Shown piece after piece: positions 1 to 6,595 of a stretch of 8,767 nt of DNA. The DNA is from DASUXY01 sp035301985 (lineage in GTDB: Bacteria > Bacillota > Bacilli > Bacillales > Amphibacillaceae). The notes below the pieces were generated by a model, which worked only from the letters and a program-made list of their open reading frames with translations, was not told the origin of the DNA and made no database searches. Every line of letters starts with the position of its first letter. The first letter of the stretch is position 1. The stretch lies in assembly GCA_035301985.1 (NCBI GenBank), contig DATGTE010000026.1, forward strand, positions 1 through 8,767, written 5' to 3'. The translations under genes were made by a program, and so were the position numbers.

Positions 1-12
1 CATATATGTCTT

Positions 13-1389
13 CTATTTTTTTACGAGCAACGAACAGCACTCCACGTGCATCGTTTGTGGGAACATATCGACGGGTTGGATTTCTTTTGTCATAAAGCCG
101 CCGTTTTCAAGGATACGCAAGTCACGGGCGAGTGTTGATGGGTTACATGAAACGTAGACGATTCTTTCAGGTTGCATGTCGATCATTGCTTGTAGTAACT
201 GTTTGTCACAACCTTTACGCGGTGGATCGACAACGATGACGTTCGGTTGGATGCCTTGAGCTTTCCACCATGGCATCACTTTTTCTGCTTTCCCGACAAA
301 AAACTCTGTGTTCGTCACATTGTTTCGTTTCGCATTCTTTTTCGCATCGTTTACAGCTTCAGGAACAACTTCGATCCCGTATACTTTTTTCGCTTGTTGG
401 GCCATAAAAAGCGAGATCGTCCCAATTCCACAGTACGCATCAATGACGATGTCGTTATGGTCGATATTCGCATATTGGAGCGCCTTCTCATACAGTTTTT
501 TTGTCTGTGGTGGGTTGACTTGGTAAAAAGATCGGGCTGAAATGGCAAAGCGCAATTCACCAATCGAATCGTAAATATAAGGTTCACCCCATAGTAGATT
601 CGTTTTTGGACCGAAAATGACGTTCGTCCGCTTTTCATTCACATTGTGCATAATTGATTTAATCTGTGGATATGTATTTGTTAACTCCTTGATGAGCGCT
701 TTCGCATGGGGTAATTGTTTTGTCCGTGTAATTAAAACGATCATCGTCTCGTTCGTTTCCCGCCCTGTTCGCACCATAATATGACGGAGTACACCGCGAT
801 GTTTTTTCTCATCATAGGCGGATATGCCAAGTTGATTGGCAATACGTCGCACCGCTTCGACCATACGGTCATTTAATTCGTCTTGGACGACACACGTCTC
901 CATGTCACTGATAATGTCATGGCTTCTCATACGGTAAAATCCGGTGATTAAGTGTCCGTCTCTTTCACCGACAGGAATCGCCACTTTATTCCGATAACGC
1001 CACGGGTCATCCATCCCAATCGTCGGATGAACGGGAACATCGTCTAAATGAGCCATTTTATGCATAACCGACTTCACTTGATTTTGTTTCATTTCTAGTT
1101 GCTTTTCGTATCTCAAATGTTGGATTTGACATCCTCCACATTTATAAAAGACATTACATGGAGGTTCAACTCGATCAGGACTTACTCGTTTCACGTCCAA
1201 AAGCTTTCCATAGCCAAAATTTTTATTCACCTTAACAACTTTAACTGTCGCCTCTTCACCTGGTAGTCCATATGGGACAAACAGTGGATAGCCATTTATC
1301 TTTCCGACACCATTTCCTTCATGCGTCAAATCTTCAAATGTTAGTGTGACTGTTTCATTCTTTTTCACTGGTGCTGATTTCTTTGCCAT
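13..1389 (-). CDS. rlmD: 23S rRNA (uracil-C5)-methyltransferase, RlmD/RlmCD (YefA) type
   Basis: A 458-residue SAM-dependent enzyme that makes 5-methyluridine in 23S rRNA. Seen in the sequence: an N-terminal TRAM-like RNA-binding domain (about residues 10-70), four cysteines placed like the [4Fe-4S] ligands of RlmD (C78, C84, C87, C166), a Rossmann methyltransferase domain with the SAM loop DAYCGIGT (318-325), VVDPPRKG (386-393), the nucleophile motif SCNPSTLARD (Cys415), and a terminal MFPQTMHVE whose Glu450 fits the general base. Length is normal and the gene is complete. The ATG follows AAGGAAGATCAAT, a fair ribosome site. Established for the family: in B. subtilis the homologue YefA (RlmCD) methylates both U747 and U1939, whereas E. 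coli uses RlmC and RlmD. Dual specificity here is inferred. It is separated from dagK by a strong terminator, so it needs its own promoter. A TATGAT at 1430-1435 is a possible -10 but lacks a good -35. Confidence 0.95.
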   Translation of the reverse strand: MAKKSAPVKKNETVTLTFEDLTHEGNGVGKINGYPLFVPYGLPGEEATVKVVKVNKNFGYGKLLDVKRVSPDRVEPPCNVFYKCGGCQIQHLRYEKQLEMKQNQVKSVMHKMAHLDDVPVHPTIGMDDPWRYRNKVAIPVGERDGHLITGFYRMRSHDIISDMETCVVQDELNDRMVEAVRRIANQLGISAYDEKKHRGVLRHIMVRTGRETNETMIVLITRTKQLPHAKALIKELTNTYPQIKSIMHNVNEKRTNVIFGPKTNLLWGEPYIYDSIGELRFAISARSFYQVNPPQTKKLYEKALQYANIDHNDIVIDAYCGIGTISLFMAQQAKKVYGIEVVPEAVNDAKKNAKRNNVTNTEFFVGKAEKVMPWWKAQGIQPNVIVVDPPRKGCDKQLLQAMIDMQPERIVYVSCNPSTLARDLRILENGGFMTKEIQPVDMFPQTMHVECCSLLVKK

Positions 1390-1787
1390 ATTGATCTTCC
1401 TTTTCGTTCATGTTGCTACGTTTTAGTTTATCATATGTTTTGTTAGTTTCTGTTTTGGAATACATTTTCCTACCATTGCTTTTGACCGGGCTGATCAATC
1501 GAATCATTCTTCGTGTAACTCCGAGCGACTTGAACATTGTGAAGGTTTGCACAATAAAATTTCCTCATTCCAATAACTATAAAAAATCGACGCAGACAAC
1601 AACGTTTCAACTGGCCGGTCCTCAACTGTTATATCGAAATTAGAAAGGGGAGAAAAAGCTCCTATCCCTTCGATACACTTTTCCTACTTTACGTGCATAG
1701 GCAAAGTGATCATAACTTTTCCATCGAACTGCAAAAAATGATTTTCAAGCCTTCCCTCTCTTTCAATGATCAACGAACCGTCCCATT
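1390..1787. other. Intergenic region between dagK terminator and rlmD
   Basis: About 400 bases with no convincing gene. Open frames on both strands here lack Shine-Dalgarno sequences and have unprotein-like composition. Visible elements are a possible rlmD -10 (minus-strand TATGAT, 1430-1435, no good -35), a TGTGA-N6-GCACA palindrome at 1538-1553, and an imperfect minus-strand hairpin near 1643-1671. The hairpin pairs GGAG with CTCC around a CTTTTT loop and has an outer GAAGGG/CCTTTC stem behind a 3-nt bulge. No T-rich run follows it, so it is not a classical terminator. Confidence 0.6.
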
Positions 1788-1822
1788 CACAAAAGAAGGA
1801 AGATTACCCATCGTAATCTTCC
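1788..1822 (-). terminator. Intrinsic terminator of dagK
   Basis: A perfect 10-bp inverted repeat, GGAAGATTAC (1798-1807) and GTAATCTTCC (1813-1822), flanks a 5-nt loop. Read on the minus strand it is followed by TTCTTTTGT. It begins 11 nt after the dagK stop codon, so it should end the dagK transcript before rlmD. Confidence 0.9.
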
Positions 1823-1833
1823 TGTGTCTTTTA

Positions 1834-2727
1834 TTAAAGTGGCTTCGGAACAAAAAATTCAATATGTTTTTGTAAATTGACAAATTTCCCGGGCAATAAA
1901 CCACCGTATTCTCCGTCAATATTCAATTGCATCTTTTCATCTGTTGTCACTTTGATTTCTTTTGCTTTTTTATAAATGACATGATCATCTTCTAAATGCG
2001 CACCACGCAGTGCCATCGTTGCGATACGGATAAACTCTGCCAAGTTTGTTTTCTTTAAAATGATGACACTAAAATACCCATCGTCTAACTGAGCATCGGG
2101 GGCTAGTTTTTCAAAGCCTCCGACAGAGTTTGTATTTGCGACAAGAAAGAGCATAATTTCTTCTTCAATGACGGTACCATCCATTTCGATCGTTGTGCGA
2201 ATCGGACGAATTGACGGTAACATCTCAATTCCTTTAATATAATACGCTAATTGACCGAGCATCGTCTTCAATTTAATCGGCACTTCATAGGTGAGCTCTG
2301 TTAATTTTCCGCCACCAGCAATATTCATAAAATATTGGTCGTCATTCACCTTACCAATATCGAGCAACATCGAATGGTCATCGACAATCACATCGACCGC
2401 CTTCTTCACATCACGCGGTATATTCAACGCACGAGCAAAGTCATTTGTCGTTCCGGCTGGAATAATTCCTAGCTTTGGACGATATTCTTTTTCTGCCATA
2501 CCTTGAACGACTTCATTGATTGTACCATCTCCACCAGCAACGATAACGATGTCAAAACCACGTTCAACAGCTGCTTCGGTAGCTTTTTTTGCATCGCCTT
2601 CTCCCGTTGTTGCATGTGCCGATGTTTCATAACCCGCCTTTTCTAAGCGATCTAATACATTCGGCAACTCCCGTTTAAATGATTCACGGCCTGCTGTTGG
2701 GTTATATATGATTCGAGCCTTTTTCAT
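1834..2727 (-). CDS. dagK: Diacylglycerol kinase, DgkB/YerQ type (DagK)
   Basis: Soluble lipid kinase (297 residues) that phosphorylates diacylglycerol to phosphatidic acid with ATP at the membrane face. In Bacillota this recycles the diacylglycerol released by lipoteichoic acid synthesis. Visible motifs are the N-terminal RIIYNPTAGRE, the nucleotide-binding VAGGDGTINEVVQG near residues 63-76, IPAGTTNDFARAL near 89-101, a glycine-rich MNIAGGG, LDDGYF in the second domain, and IDGE near 270-273. The Asp of IDGE matches the catalytic base position described for S. aureus DgkB. Two adjacent ATG codons occur at 2730 and 2727. The second is chosen because the GGGAGGGG ribosome site is only 4 nt from the first, and because B. 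subtilis DgkB starts MKRARIIYNP. If the first is used, the gene extends to 2730. It is monocistronic: a terminator precedes it after gatB and another follows it. Confidence 0.95.
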   Translation of the reverse strand: MKKARIIYNPTAGRESFKRELPNVLDRLEKAGYETSAHATTGEGDAKKATEAAVERGFDIVIVAGGDGTINEVVQGMAEKEYRPKLGIIPAGTTNDFARALNIPRDVKKAVDVIVDDHSMLLDIGKVNDDQYFMNIAGGGKLTELTYEVPIKLKTMLGQLAYYIKGIEMLPSIRPIRTTIEMDGTVIEEEIMLFLVANTNSVGGFEKLAPDAQLDDGYFSVIILKKTNLAEFIRIATMALRGAHLEDDHVIYKKAKEIKVTTDEKMQLNIDGEYGGLLPGKFVNLQKHIEFFVPKPL

Positions 2728-2783
2728 CATGACCCCTCCCTAGGCATTTCACAAGGTCATTTACACCAAAGTATATTAAAAAG

Positions 2784-2796
2784 CATACGGCGTATG
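2784..2796. promoter_or_regulatory. 13-bp palindrome in the dagK leader
   Basis: CATACG-G-CGTATG is a perfect 6+1+6 palindrome, 54 nt upstream of the dagK start. On the minus strand it is followed directly by CTTTTT and then TAATATACT. It can be read as a protein-binding operator, as a mini-hairpin with a 5-bp stem and T run (attenuator-like), or as the spacer of a weak second promoter whose -10 would be TATACT (2770-2775) with a poor -35. The sequence alone does not separate these. Confidence 0.35.
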
Positions 2797-2851
2797 TAAT
2801 GAAGTCGAAAGATGGATGATTGTTTCCCATCCTCGTATCATGTGACCGAAC

Positions 2852-2871
2852 TTGTCCTCTCAGAAGGACAA
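2852..2871. repeat. Inverted repeat (hairpin) in the dagK leader
   Basis: TTGTCCT (2852-2858) and AGGACAA (2865-2871) are perfect 7-base arms around a 6-nt loop. If dagK is transcribed from the upstream candidate promoter, this hairpin forms near the 5' end of its leader RNA. No T run follows it on the minus strand, so it is not a terminator for dagK transcription. Confidence 0.5.
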
Positions 2872-2894
2872 TTATTTGTTAAAGCCTAACTTGT

Positions 2895-2923
2895 ATCTTA
2901 TCCTTTTTCAAAAACATTTGCAA
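2895..2923 (-). promoter_or_regulatory. Candidate sigma-A promoter for dagK
   Basis: Minus-strand TTGCAA (2918-2923), a 17-nt spacer, then TAAGAT (2895-2900). Both hexamers match 4 of 6 consensus positions with ideal spacing. It lies between the gatB terminator and dagK and would give a leader of roughly 160 nt. Predicted by eye only. Confidence 0.4.
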
Positions 2924-2982
2924 AGTTGATACGATACGGTTAAATGCCTTCCTGATCTTGTTCGAGTGCCCTTCATAGCATA

Positions 2983-3040
2983 GATAGAAAATAGATAGAA
3001 AGACAAGACATCGATAGATGCAACGGTCGTCTTGCCTTTC
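2983..3040 (-). terminator. Intrinsic terminator of the gatCAB operon
   Basis: On the minus strand GAAAGGCAAGAC (3040-3029) pairs with GTCTTGTCTTTC (3009-2998), a 12-bp stem with one G-U pair and a 19-nt loop, followed by a T-rich run (TATCTATTTTCTATC). It starts 9 nt after the gatB stop codon. Confidence 0.85.
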
Positions 3041-3048
3041 TTACGTTC

Positions 3049-4476
3049 TTATTGATCTAATTCTTGTTTAAGAAGCTTATTGACCATTTGCGGGTTCGCT
3101 TGACCTTTCGTCGCTTTCATCACTTGACCGACTAAAAACCCGAGTGCACGTTTTTTCCCGTCTTTATAGTCGCTAACGGATTGTTCGTTTTCCGCAAGTA
3201 CGTTTGTAATAATTTCTAGCAATTGCCCTTCATCTGAAATTTGGACGAGCCCTTTTTCTTTAACGATTTTATCGGGATCGCCACCTTTTTCAACGAGTTC
3301 AGCAAATACTTTTTTAGCGATTTTTGAAGAAATCGTACCGTCATCGATAAGCTGAATCATTTTCGCTAAACTTTTTGGAGTGATCTTCAAATCGTCTAGC
3401 TCGATTAAATGCTTATTCATATAAGCAGATACATCGCCCATCAACCAGTTTGACGCCTGTTTCGTATCGGCACCATGCTCGATTGTCTCCTCAAAAAAGT
3501 CAGCCATTTCTTTGGAGCTTGTCAACACGTTAGCATCGTATTCAGGAAGTTCGTAGTCCTCGATATAACGTTGTTTTCGAGCATCCGGTAGTTCAGGGAT
3601 TTCATTTTTAATTCGTTCTTTCCACGCATCATCAATGTATAATGGAGCAAGATCGGGATCTGTGATAAAACGATAATCTTCTGCATCATCTTTGACACGC
3701 ATTAAAATCGTTTTTTTCGTTTTTTCATCGTAACGACGTGTCTCTTGTAAAATTTCCCCTCCCGACTGTAAAACGTTGCGTTGACGTTTTTCTTCATATT
3801 CAAGTCCGCTTTTCACAAAAGCGAATGAGTTTAAGTTTTTTAACTCGGTTTTTGTTCCGAATTCTTCTTGACCATACGGACGGATGGATAAGTTGGCATC
3901 ACAACGGAGCGAGCCTTCTTCCATACGCACGTCAGATACGCCCGTATATTGAATAATATTTTTAAGCTTCTCTAAATACGCATATGCTTCCTCAGGCGAA
4001 CGAATATCCGGTTCGGAAACAATTTCTATTAACGGTGAGCCTTGTCGATTAATGTCAATTAAGGAATAACCGTCATCACCGTGGGTCAATTTTCCTGCAT
4101 CTTCTTCTAAATGTAAACGGTTGATCCCGATTCTTTTCGTCTTCCCATCGACTTCAATGTCAATGTAGCCATTTCGACCAATCGGCTCGTACTCTTGAGA
4201 AATTTGATACGCTTTCGGGTTGTCCGGATAAAAATAATGTTTACGATCAAAGTATGTTTCCGTAGCAATCTCACAATTTAAAGCCATCGCTGCTTTCATC
4301 GCATAATTAACGGCTTCTTCATTAATGGTCGGTAATACACCCGGATACGCTAAATCGATCGGGTTCACGTTCGCATTCGGTTCAGATCCAAAGGCATTCA
4401 CACTTGGGCTGAACACTTTCGAGTTCGTTTTTAGTTCAACATGTACTTCAAGTCCGATAATGGTTTCAAAGTTCAT
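3049..4476 (-). CDS. gatB: Asp/Glu-tRNA(Asn/Gln) amidotransferase subunit B
   Basis: The 475-residue kinase/tRNA-binding subunit of GatCAB. It activates the misacylated Glu-tRNA(Gln) or Asp-tRNA(Asn) with ATP. Ammonia delivered from GatA then converts it to the correct aminoacyl-tRNA. Visible: the N-terminal IGLEVHVEL (7-15), the HLEEDAGK motif (122-129) with acidic residues of the metal/ATP site, and the family signature DINRQGSPLIEIVSEPD (141-157). A helical domain follows, then a C-terminal YqeY-like tail (about 330-475) that contacts tRNA. Length is typical and no key motif is missing. The ATG shares one base with the gatA stop (TAATG), behind GGGAGGGAAAGC, so it is translationally coupled to gatA. 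A strong terminator follows. In many Bacillota lacking GlnRS the complex supplies all Gln-tRNA; whether this strain also uses it for Asn cannot be told here. Confidence 0.97.
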   Translation of the reverse strand: MNFETIIGLEVHVELKTNSKVFSPSVNAFGSEPNANVNPIDLAYPGVLPTINEEAVNYAMKAAMALNCEIATETYFDRKHYFYPDNPKAYQISQEYEPIGRNGYIDIEVDGKTKRIGINRLHLEEDAGKLTHGDDGYSLIDINRQGSPLIEIVSEPDIRSPEEAYAYLEKLKNIIQYTGVSDVRMEEGSLRCDANLSIRPYGQEEFGTKTELKNLNSFAFVKSGLEYEEKRQRNVLQSGGEILQETRRYDEKTKKTILMRVKDDAEDYRFITDPDLAPLYIDDAWKERIKNEIPELPDARKQRYIEDYELPEYDANVLTSSKEMADFFEETIEHGADTKQASNWLMGDVSAYMNKHLIELDDLKITPKSLAKMIQLIDDGTISSKIAKKVFAELVEKGGDPDKIVKEKGLVQISDEGQLLEIITNVLAENEQSVSDYKDGKKRALGFLVGQVMKATKGQANPQMVNKLLKQELDQ

Positions 4477-5942
4477 TATGCTTTCCCTCCCAATGTCGGG
4501 CGTTTTGCATGATGGTCTGTCGCTTGTTCATAAGCATAAGCTGCTCGATAAATTGTCGCCTCATCAAAATGTTTACCGATAATTTGCAAGCCAATCGGCA
4601 ATCCGTTTTCAGAAAAACCGCATGGTAAAGAAAGAGCTGGAACTCCAGTTAAATTCGCTGGAATCGTTAACATATCACTGGCATACATCTCGACCGGGTC
4701 ATCGGTTTTTGCATCAAACTTAAACGCAGGAGTCGGTGTCGTCGGTCCCATCACGAGGTCGTAGTCTTCAAAAAGTTTGGCAAAATCCTGCTTAATCAAC
4801 GTGCGTACCTGTTGTGCCTTTTTGACGTAAGCATCGTGATTACCAGAACTGAGTGCAAATGTACCGAGAATAATCCGACGTTTTACTTCCTCACCAAATC
4901 CTTCGCTACGGGACTTCTTAAAAATGTCAATCATATCTTCTGCTTTGTCTGAACGGACGCCGTAATGTATCCCATCGAAACGGGCTAAACTTGATGATGC
5001 TTCAGCTGAGGATAGTAAATAATATGTAGGTTCTGCGTATTTCAAGTGTGGCAAGGAAACTTCTTCCCATGAAGCCCCTAACGATTCATAGACTTTTAAA
5101 GCCTCCATAACCGCTTCTTTTACCTCAGGATGCACGCCTTCATCGATGAATGCGGTTGGCACAGCTATTTTCAATCCATTTAAATCCCCAGAAGTTAATT
5201 CATTTGTATAGGATGGCACGGGAACGGATGCACTTGTTGTGTCCATCTCATCTTTTCCAGCAATGACTTCTAGTACGCGTGCATTATCGCTCACCGTACG
5301 CGTTATTGGACCAATTTGATCCATTGACGATGCAAAAGCGACGAGTCCAAAGCGTGAAACACGTCCATATGTCGGTTTCATACCAACAACGCCACAAAAA
5401 GCAGCCGGTTGACGAATTGATCCACCTGTATCAGAGCCAAGTGCAAACAACACTTCTCTTGCTGCTACAGCCGCTGCAGATCCTCCACTTGAACCACCTG
5501 GAACATAATCAGTATTCCACGGATTACGCGTCTGTTTATAGCTTGATGTTTCTGTGGATGATCCCATTGCAAATTCATCCATGTTCATTTTTCCAATTGT
5601 AATCGCTTGAGCTTGATGTAATTTTTTAATGACCGTGGCATCGTACAAGGGGTCATCAAAGTTTTTCAAAAACTGACTGCCACACGTTGTTTTTAATCCT
5701 TTTGTAACAATGTTATCTTTGATTCCTACAGGCATTCCAAAGAGTTGTTGACGTTCTGATGTATTGTCTAATTTTTTCGCTTGTTCACGTGCCTGTTCTT
5801 CATTCAACGTTAAAAAAGCTTGTACATCTCCGTCGACTTCTTCAATCTGTTTGAAAGATGCGTCCACGATATCCTGAACCGTTATCTCTTTTGCCTGTAA
5901 TTTAGCTTCAAGTTCTTGTATACTGTAGTCGAATAACGACAT
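4476..5942 (-). CDS. gatA: Asp/Glu-tRNA(Asn/Gln) amidotransferase subunit A
   Basis: The glutaminase subunit of GatCAB (488 residues, amidase-signature family). It hydrolyses glutamine and channels ammonia to GatB. With the start used here the Ser-cisSer-Lys triad is visible as Lys75 (PVGIKDNI), Ser151 (in PGGSSGGS, 148-155) and Ser175 (GSDTGGSIR, 169-177). FALGSDTGGSIRQPAAFCG and the C-terminal LPIGLQIIG are also typical. The frame stays open upstream to 6035, but the start at 5942 is preferred: it gives MSLFDYSIQE, the usual beginning of Bacillus GatA. It also has GGAGGG 6 nt upstream, and the upstream extension would run through the end of gatC. The gatC stop lies 11 nt upstream and gatB begins on the last base of this gene, as expected for an equimolar complex. 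Confidence 0.97.
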   Translation of the reverse strand: MSLFDYSIQELEAKLQAKEITVQDIVDASFKQIEEVDGDVQAFLTLNEEQAREQAKKLDNTSERQQLFGMPVGIKDNIVTKGLKTTCGSQFLKNFDDPLYDATVIKKLHQAQAITIGKMNMDEFAMGSSTETSSYKQTRNPWNTDYVPGGSSGGSAAAVAAREVLFALGSDTGGSIRQPAAFCGVVGMKPTYGRVSRFGLVAFASSMDQIGPITRTVSDNARVLEVIAGKDEMDTTSASVPVPSYTNELTSGDLNGLKIAVPTAFIDEGVHPEVKEAVMEALKVYESLGASWEEVSLPHLKYAEPTYYLLSSAEASSSLARFDGIHYGVRSDKAEDMIDIFKKSRSEGFGEEVKRRIILGTFALSSGNHDAYVKKAQQVRTLIKQDFAKLFEDYDLVMGPTTPTPAFKFDAKTDDPVEMYASDMLTIPANLTGVPALSLPCGFSENGLPIGLQIIGKHFDEATIYRAAYAYEQATDHHAKRPTLGGKA

Positions 5943-5953
5943 GTATTTCCCTC

Positions 5954-6238
5954 CTACTCTAAAATCGATGGTACACGGAATTGTCCATCTTGTTTGTCCG
6001 GGGCATTTTTCAATACCTCTTCTTGTGTAATCCATTGTTTCGGTTCGTCTTTACGCAACACATTTTTCACTTCGACACCATGTGTTGTCGGCTGTACACC
6101 GTCTGTATGTACCTCACTCAATTGATCTTTAAAAACAGCCATATTACGCAAATGCTCTGTCAACATATCCGCTTCTTCTTCAGTTATTGCAATTCGTGCT
6201 AAATCGGCGATATGTTTCACCTGGTCTTTTGAAATCAT
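5954..6238 (-). CDS. gatC: Asp/Glu-tRNA(Asn/Gln) amidotransferase subunit C
   Basis: A 94-residue subunit that wraps GatA and GatB together and stabilises GatA. Seen: the two N-terminal helices of the family (MISKDQVKHIADLARI, then TEEEADMLTEHLRNM), the DGVQPTTHG linker with the conserved Pro-Thr, and the closing FRVPSILE that is characteristic of GatC. An upstream in-frame ATG at 6316 would add 26 residues of non-family sequence and would lie over the leader hairpin. The start at 6238 is chosen because GGAGG sits 8 nt upstream and the length matches Bacillus GatC. It is the first gene of gatCAB, with a candidate promoter about 95 nt upstream. Confidence 0.96.
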   Translation of the reverse strand: MISKDQVKHIADLARIAITEEEADMLTEHLRNMAVFKDQLSEVHTDGVQPTTHGVEVKNVLRKDEPKQWITQEEVLKNAPDKQDGQFRVPSILE

Positions 6239-6278
6239 CTTGTCCACCTCCACAAAATAATGTATATCATCATTCATA

Positions 6279-6308
6279 AAACGTTGTTTCTCCAGATGGA
6301 CAACGTTT
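6279..6308. repeat. Leader hairpin upstream of gatC
   Basis: AAACGTTGT (6279-6287) and ACAACGTTT (6300-6308) are perfect 9-base arms around a 12-nt loop. Inside it TCCA and TGGA can add a second 4-bp stem, leaving a small bulge. It falls in the transcribed leader if the candidate gatC promoter is right, about 40 nt upstream of the gatC start. The T-box conserved block expected for an aminoacylation riboswitch was not seen. Confidence 0.55.
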
Positions 6309-6330
6309 AAAAACACTCATAACACTATTG

Positions 6331-6360
6331 ATAATAGCAGAAACTAACGTATATAAGCAA
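6331..6360 (-). promoter_or_regulatory. Candidate extended -10 promoter for gatCAB
   Basis: Minus-strand TTGCTT (6355-6360), an 18-nt spacer, then TGCTATTAT: a TG-extended -10 with TATTAT at 6331-6336 matching 5 of 6 consensus positions. It lies after the T8 run that ends the preceding small unit, and gives a leader of about 85 nt. Predicted by eye. Confidence 0.5.
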
Positions 6361-6366
6361 CTTATT

Positions 6367-6394
6367 AAAAAAAACACATTCATGATCATCTGTG
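6367..6394 (-). terminator. Weak terminator-like hairpin with T8 run
   Basis: On the minus strand CACA (6394-6391) pairs with TGTG (6378-6375) around a self-complementary ATGATCAT core, followed at once by eight T (6374-6367). The stem is short, so efficiency is doubtful, but the long T run is striking. It overlaps the stop codon of the 35-residue ORF upstream and insulates the gatC promoter. Confidence 0.4.
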
Positions 6395-6493
6395 CAATAA
6401 ATCGATTATCGTTTGATGTATGACATCACCGAAAAACCTGCTTCTAACATTCACCCGTTCATCAGCCGTCATAGCATATTTCCAAACGAACAT
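6386..6493 (-). CDS. Possible 35-residue protein of unknown function
   Basis: A small ORF starting MFVWKYAMTADERVN and ending IIDLLHR, family not recognised. The case for it is its translation signal: AAGGAG lies 6 nt before the ATG, as good as the site of any proven gene here, and a T8 terminator-like element overlaps its TGA. The product would be basic and soluble, with an amphipathic-looking C-terminus and no membrane segment. It begins just after the putP terminator, so it may be made by readthrough of that terminator. No clear promoter of its own was found. The case against it is its size, the lack of a recognisable homologue and its position in an intergenic gap. Treat as a candidate only. 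Confidence 0.33.
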   Translation of the reverse strand: MFVWKYAMTADERVNVRSRFFGDVIHQTIIDLLHR

Positions 6494-6503
6494 ATACTGC
6501 TCC

Positions 6504-6546
6504 TTTTCAAAGAAACCCCATCACCACGAATCATTGGCGATAGGGT
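6504..6546 (-). terminator. Intrinsic terminator of putP
   Basis: On the minus strand ACCCTATCGCCA (6546-6535) pairs along its full length with TGGTGATGGGGT (6526-6515), a 12-bp stem that includes two G-U pairs, with an 8-nt loop and then TTCTTTG. On the plus strand the same two positions are mismatched, so the structure is built for minus-strand RNA. It begins 49 nt after the putP stop. Confidence 0.8.
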
Positions 6547-6595
6547 ACTAATCTTAATAGAATGACAGCGTATGTTCTTTTATTTTAAAGCTCCT

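Noticed and set aside
1355..1552. 65-codon minus-strand ORF overlapping the start of rlmD
   Set aside because: No Shine-Dalgarno before any of its ATG codons, composition unlike a protein, and it runs into the rlmD start in another frame.
1410..1643. 77-codon plus-strand ORF with a hydrophobic N-terminus
   Set aside because: The ATG has only pyrimidine-rich sequence upstream, no ribosome site or promoter, and it would be the only plus-strand gene. The hydrophobic start reflects T-rich DNA.
1693..1875. 60-codon plus-strand ORF across the dagK terminator
   Set aside because: No ribosome site, it reads through the dagK terminator hairpin and into the dagK 3' end, and its composition is not protein-like.
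2833..2934. 8-bp inverted repeat TCGTATCA/TGATACGA separated by 86 nt
   Set aside because: Too short for such a distance. Matches of this size are expected by chance in AT-rich intergenic DNA.
5943..6035. 31-residue N-terminal extension of GatA
   Set aside because: It overlaps the gatC 3' end, has no family resemblance, and the internal ATG at 5942 has a strong ribosome site and the conserved GatA start.
6239..6316. 26-residue N-terminal extension of GatC
   Set aside because: It covers the leader hairpin, and GGAGG 8 nt before 6238 marks the family-typical start.
6239..6360. T-box riboswitch upstream of gatCAB
   Set aside because: No T-box conserved block, no terminator/antiterminator pair, and the leader is only about 85 nt.
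6486..6500. LexA-like box (CGAACATATACTGC) upstream of the 35-codon ORF
   Set aside because: Only one half-site (CGAAC) matches CGAAC-N4-GTTCG. The other half is absent.
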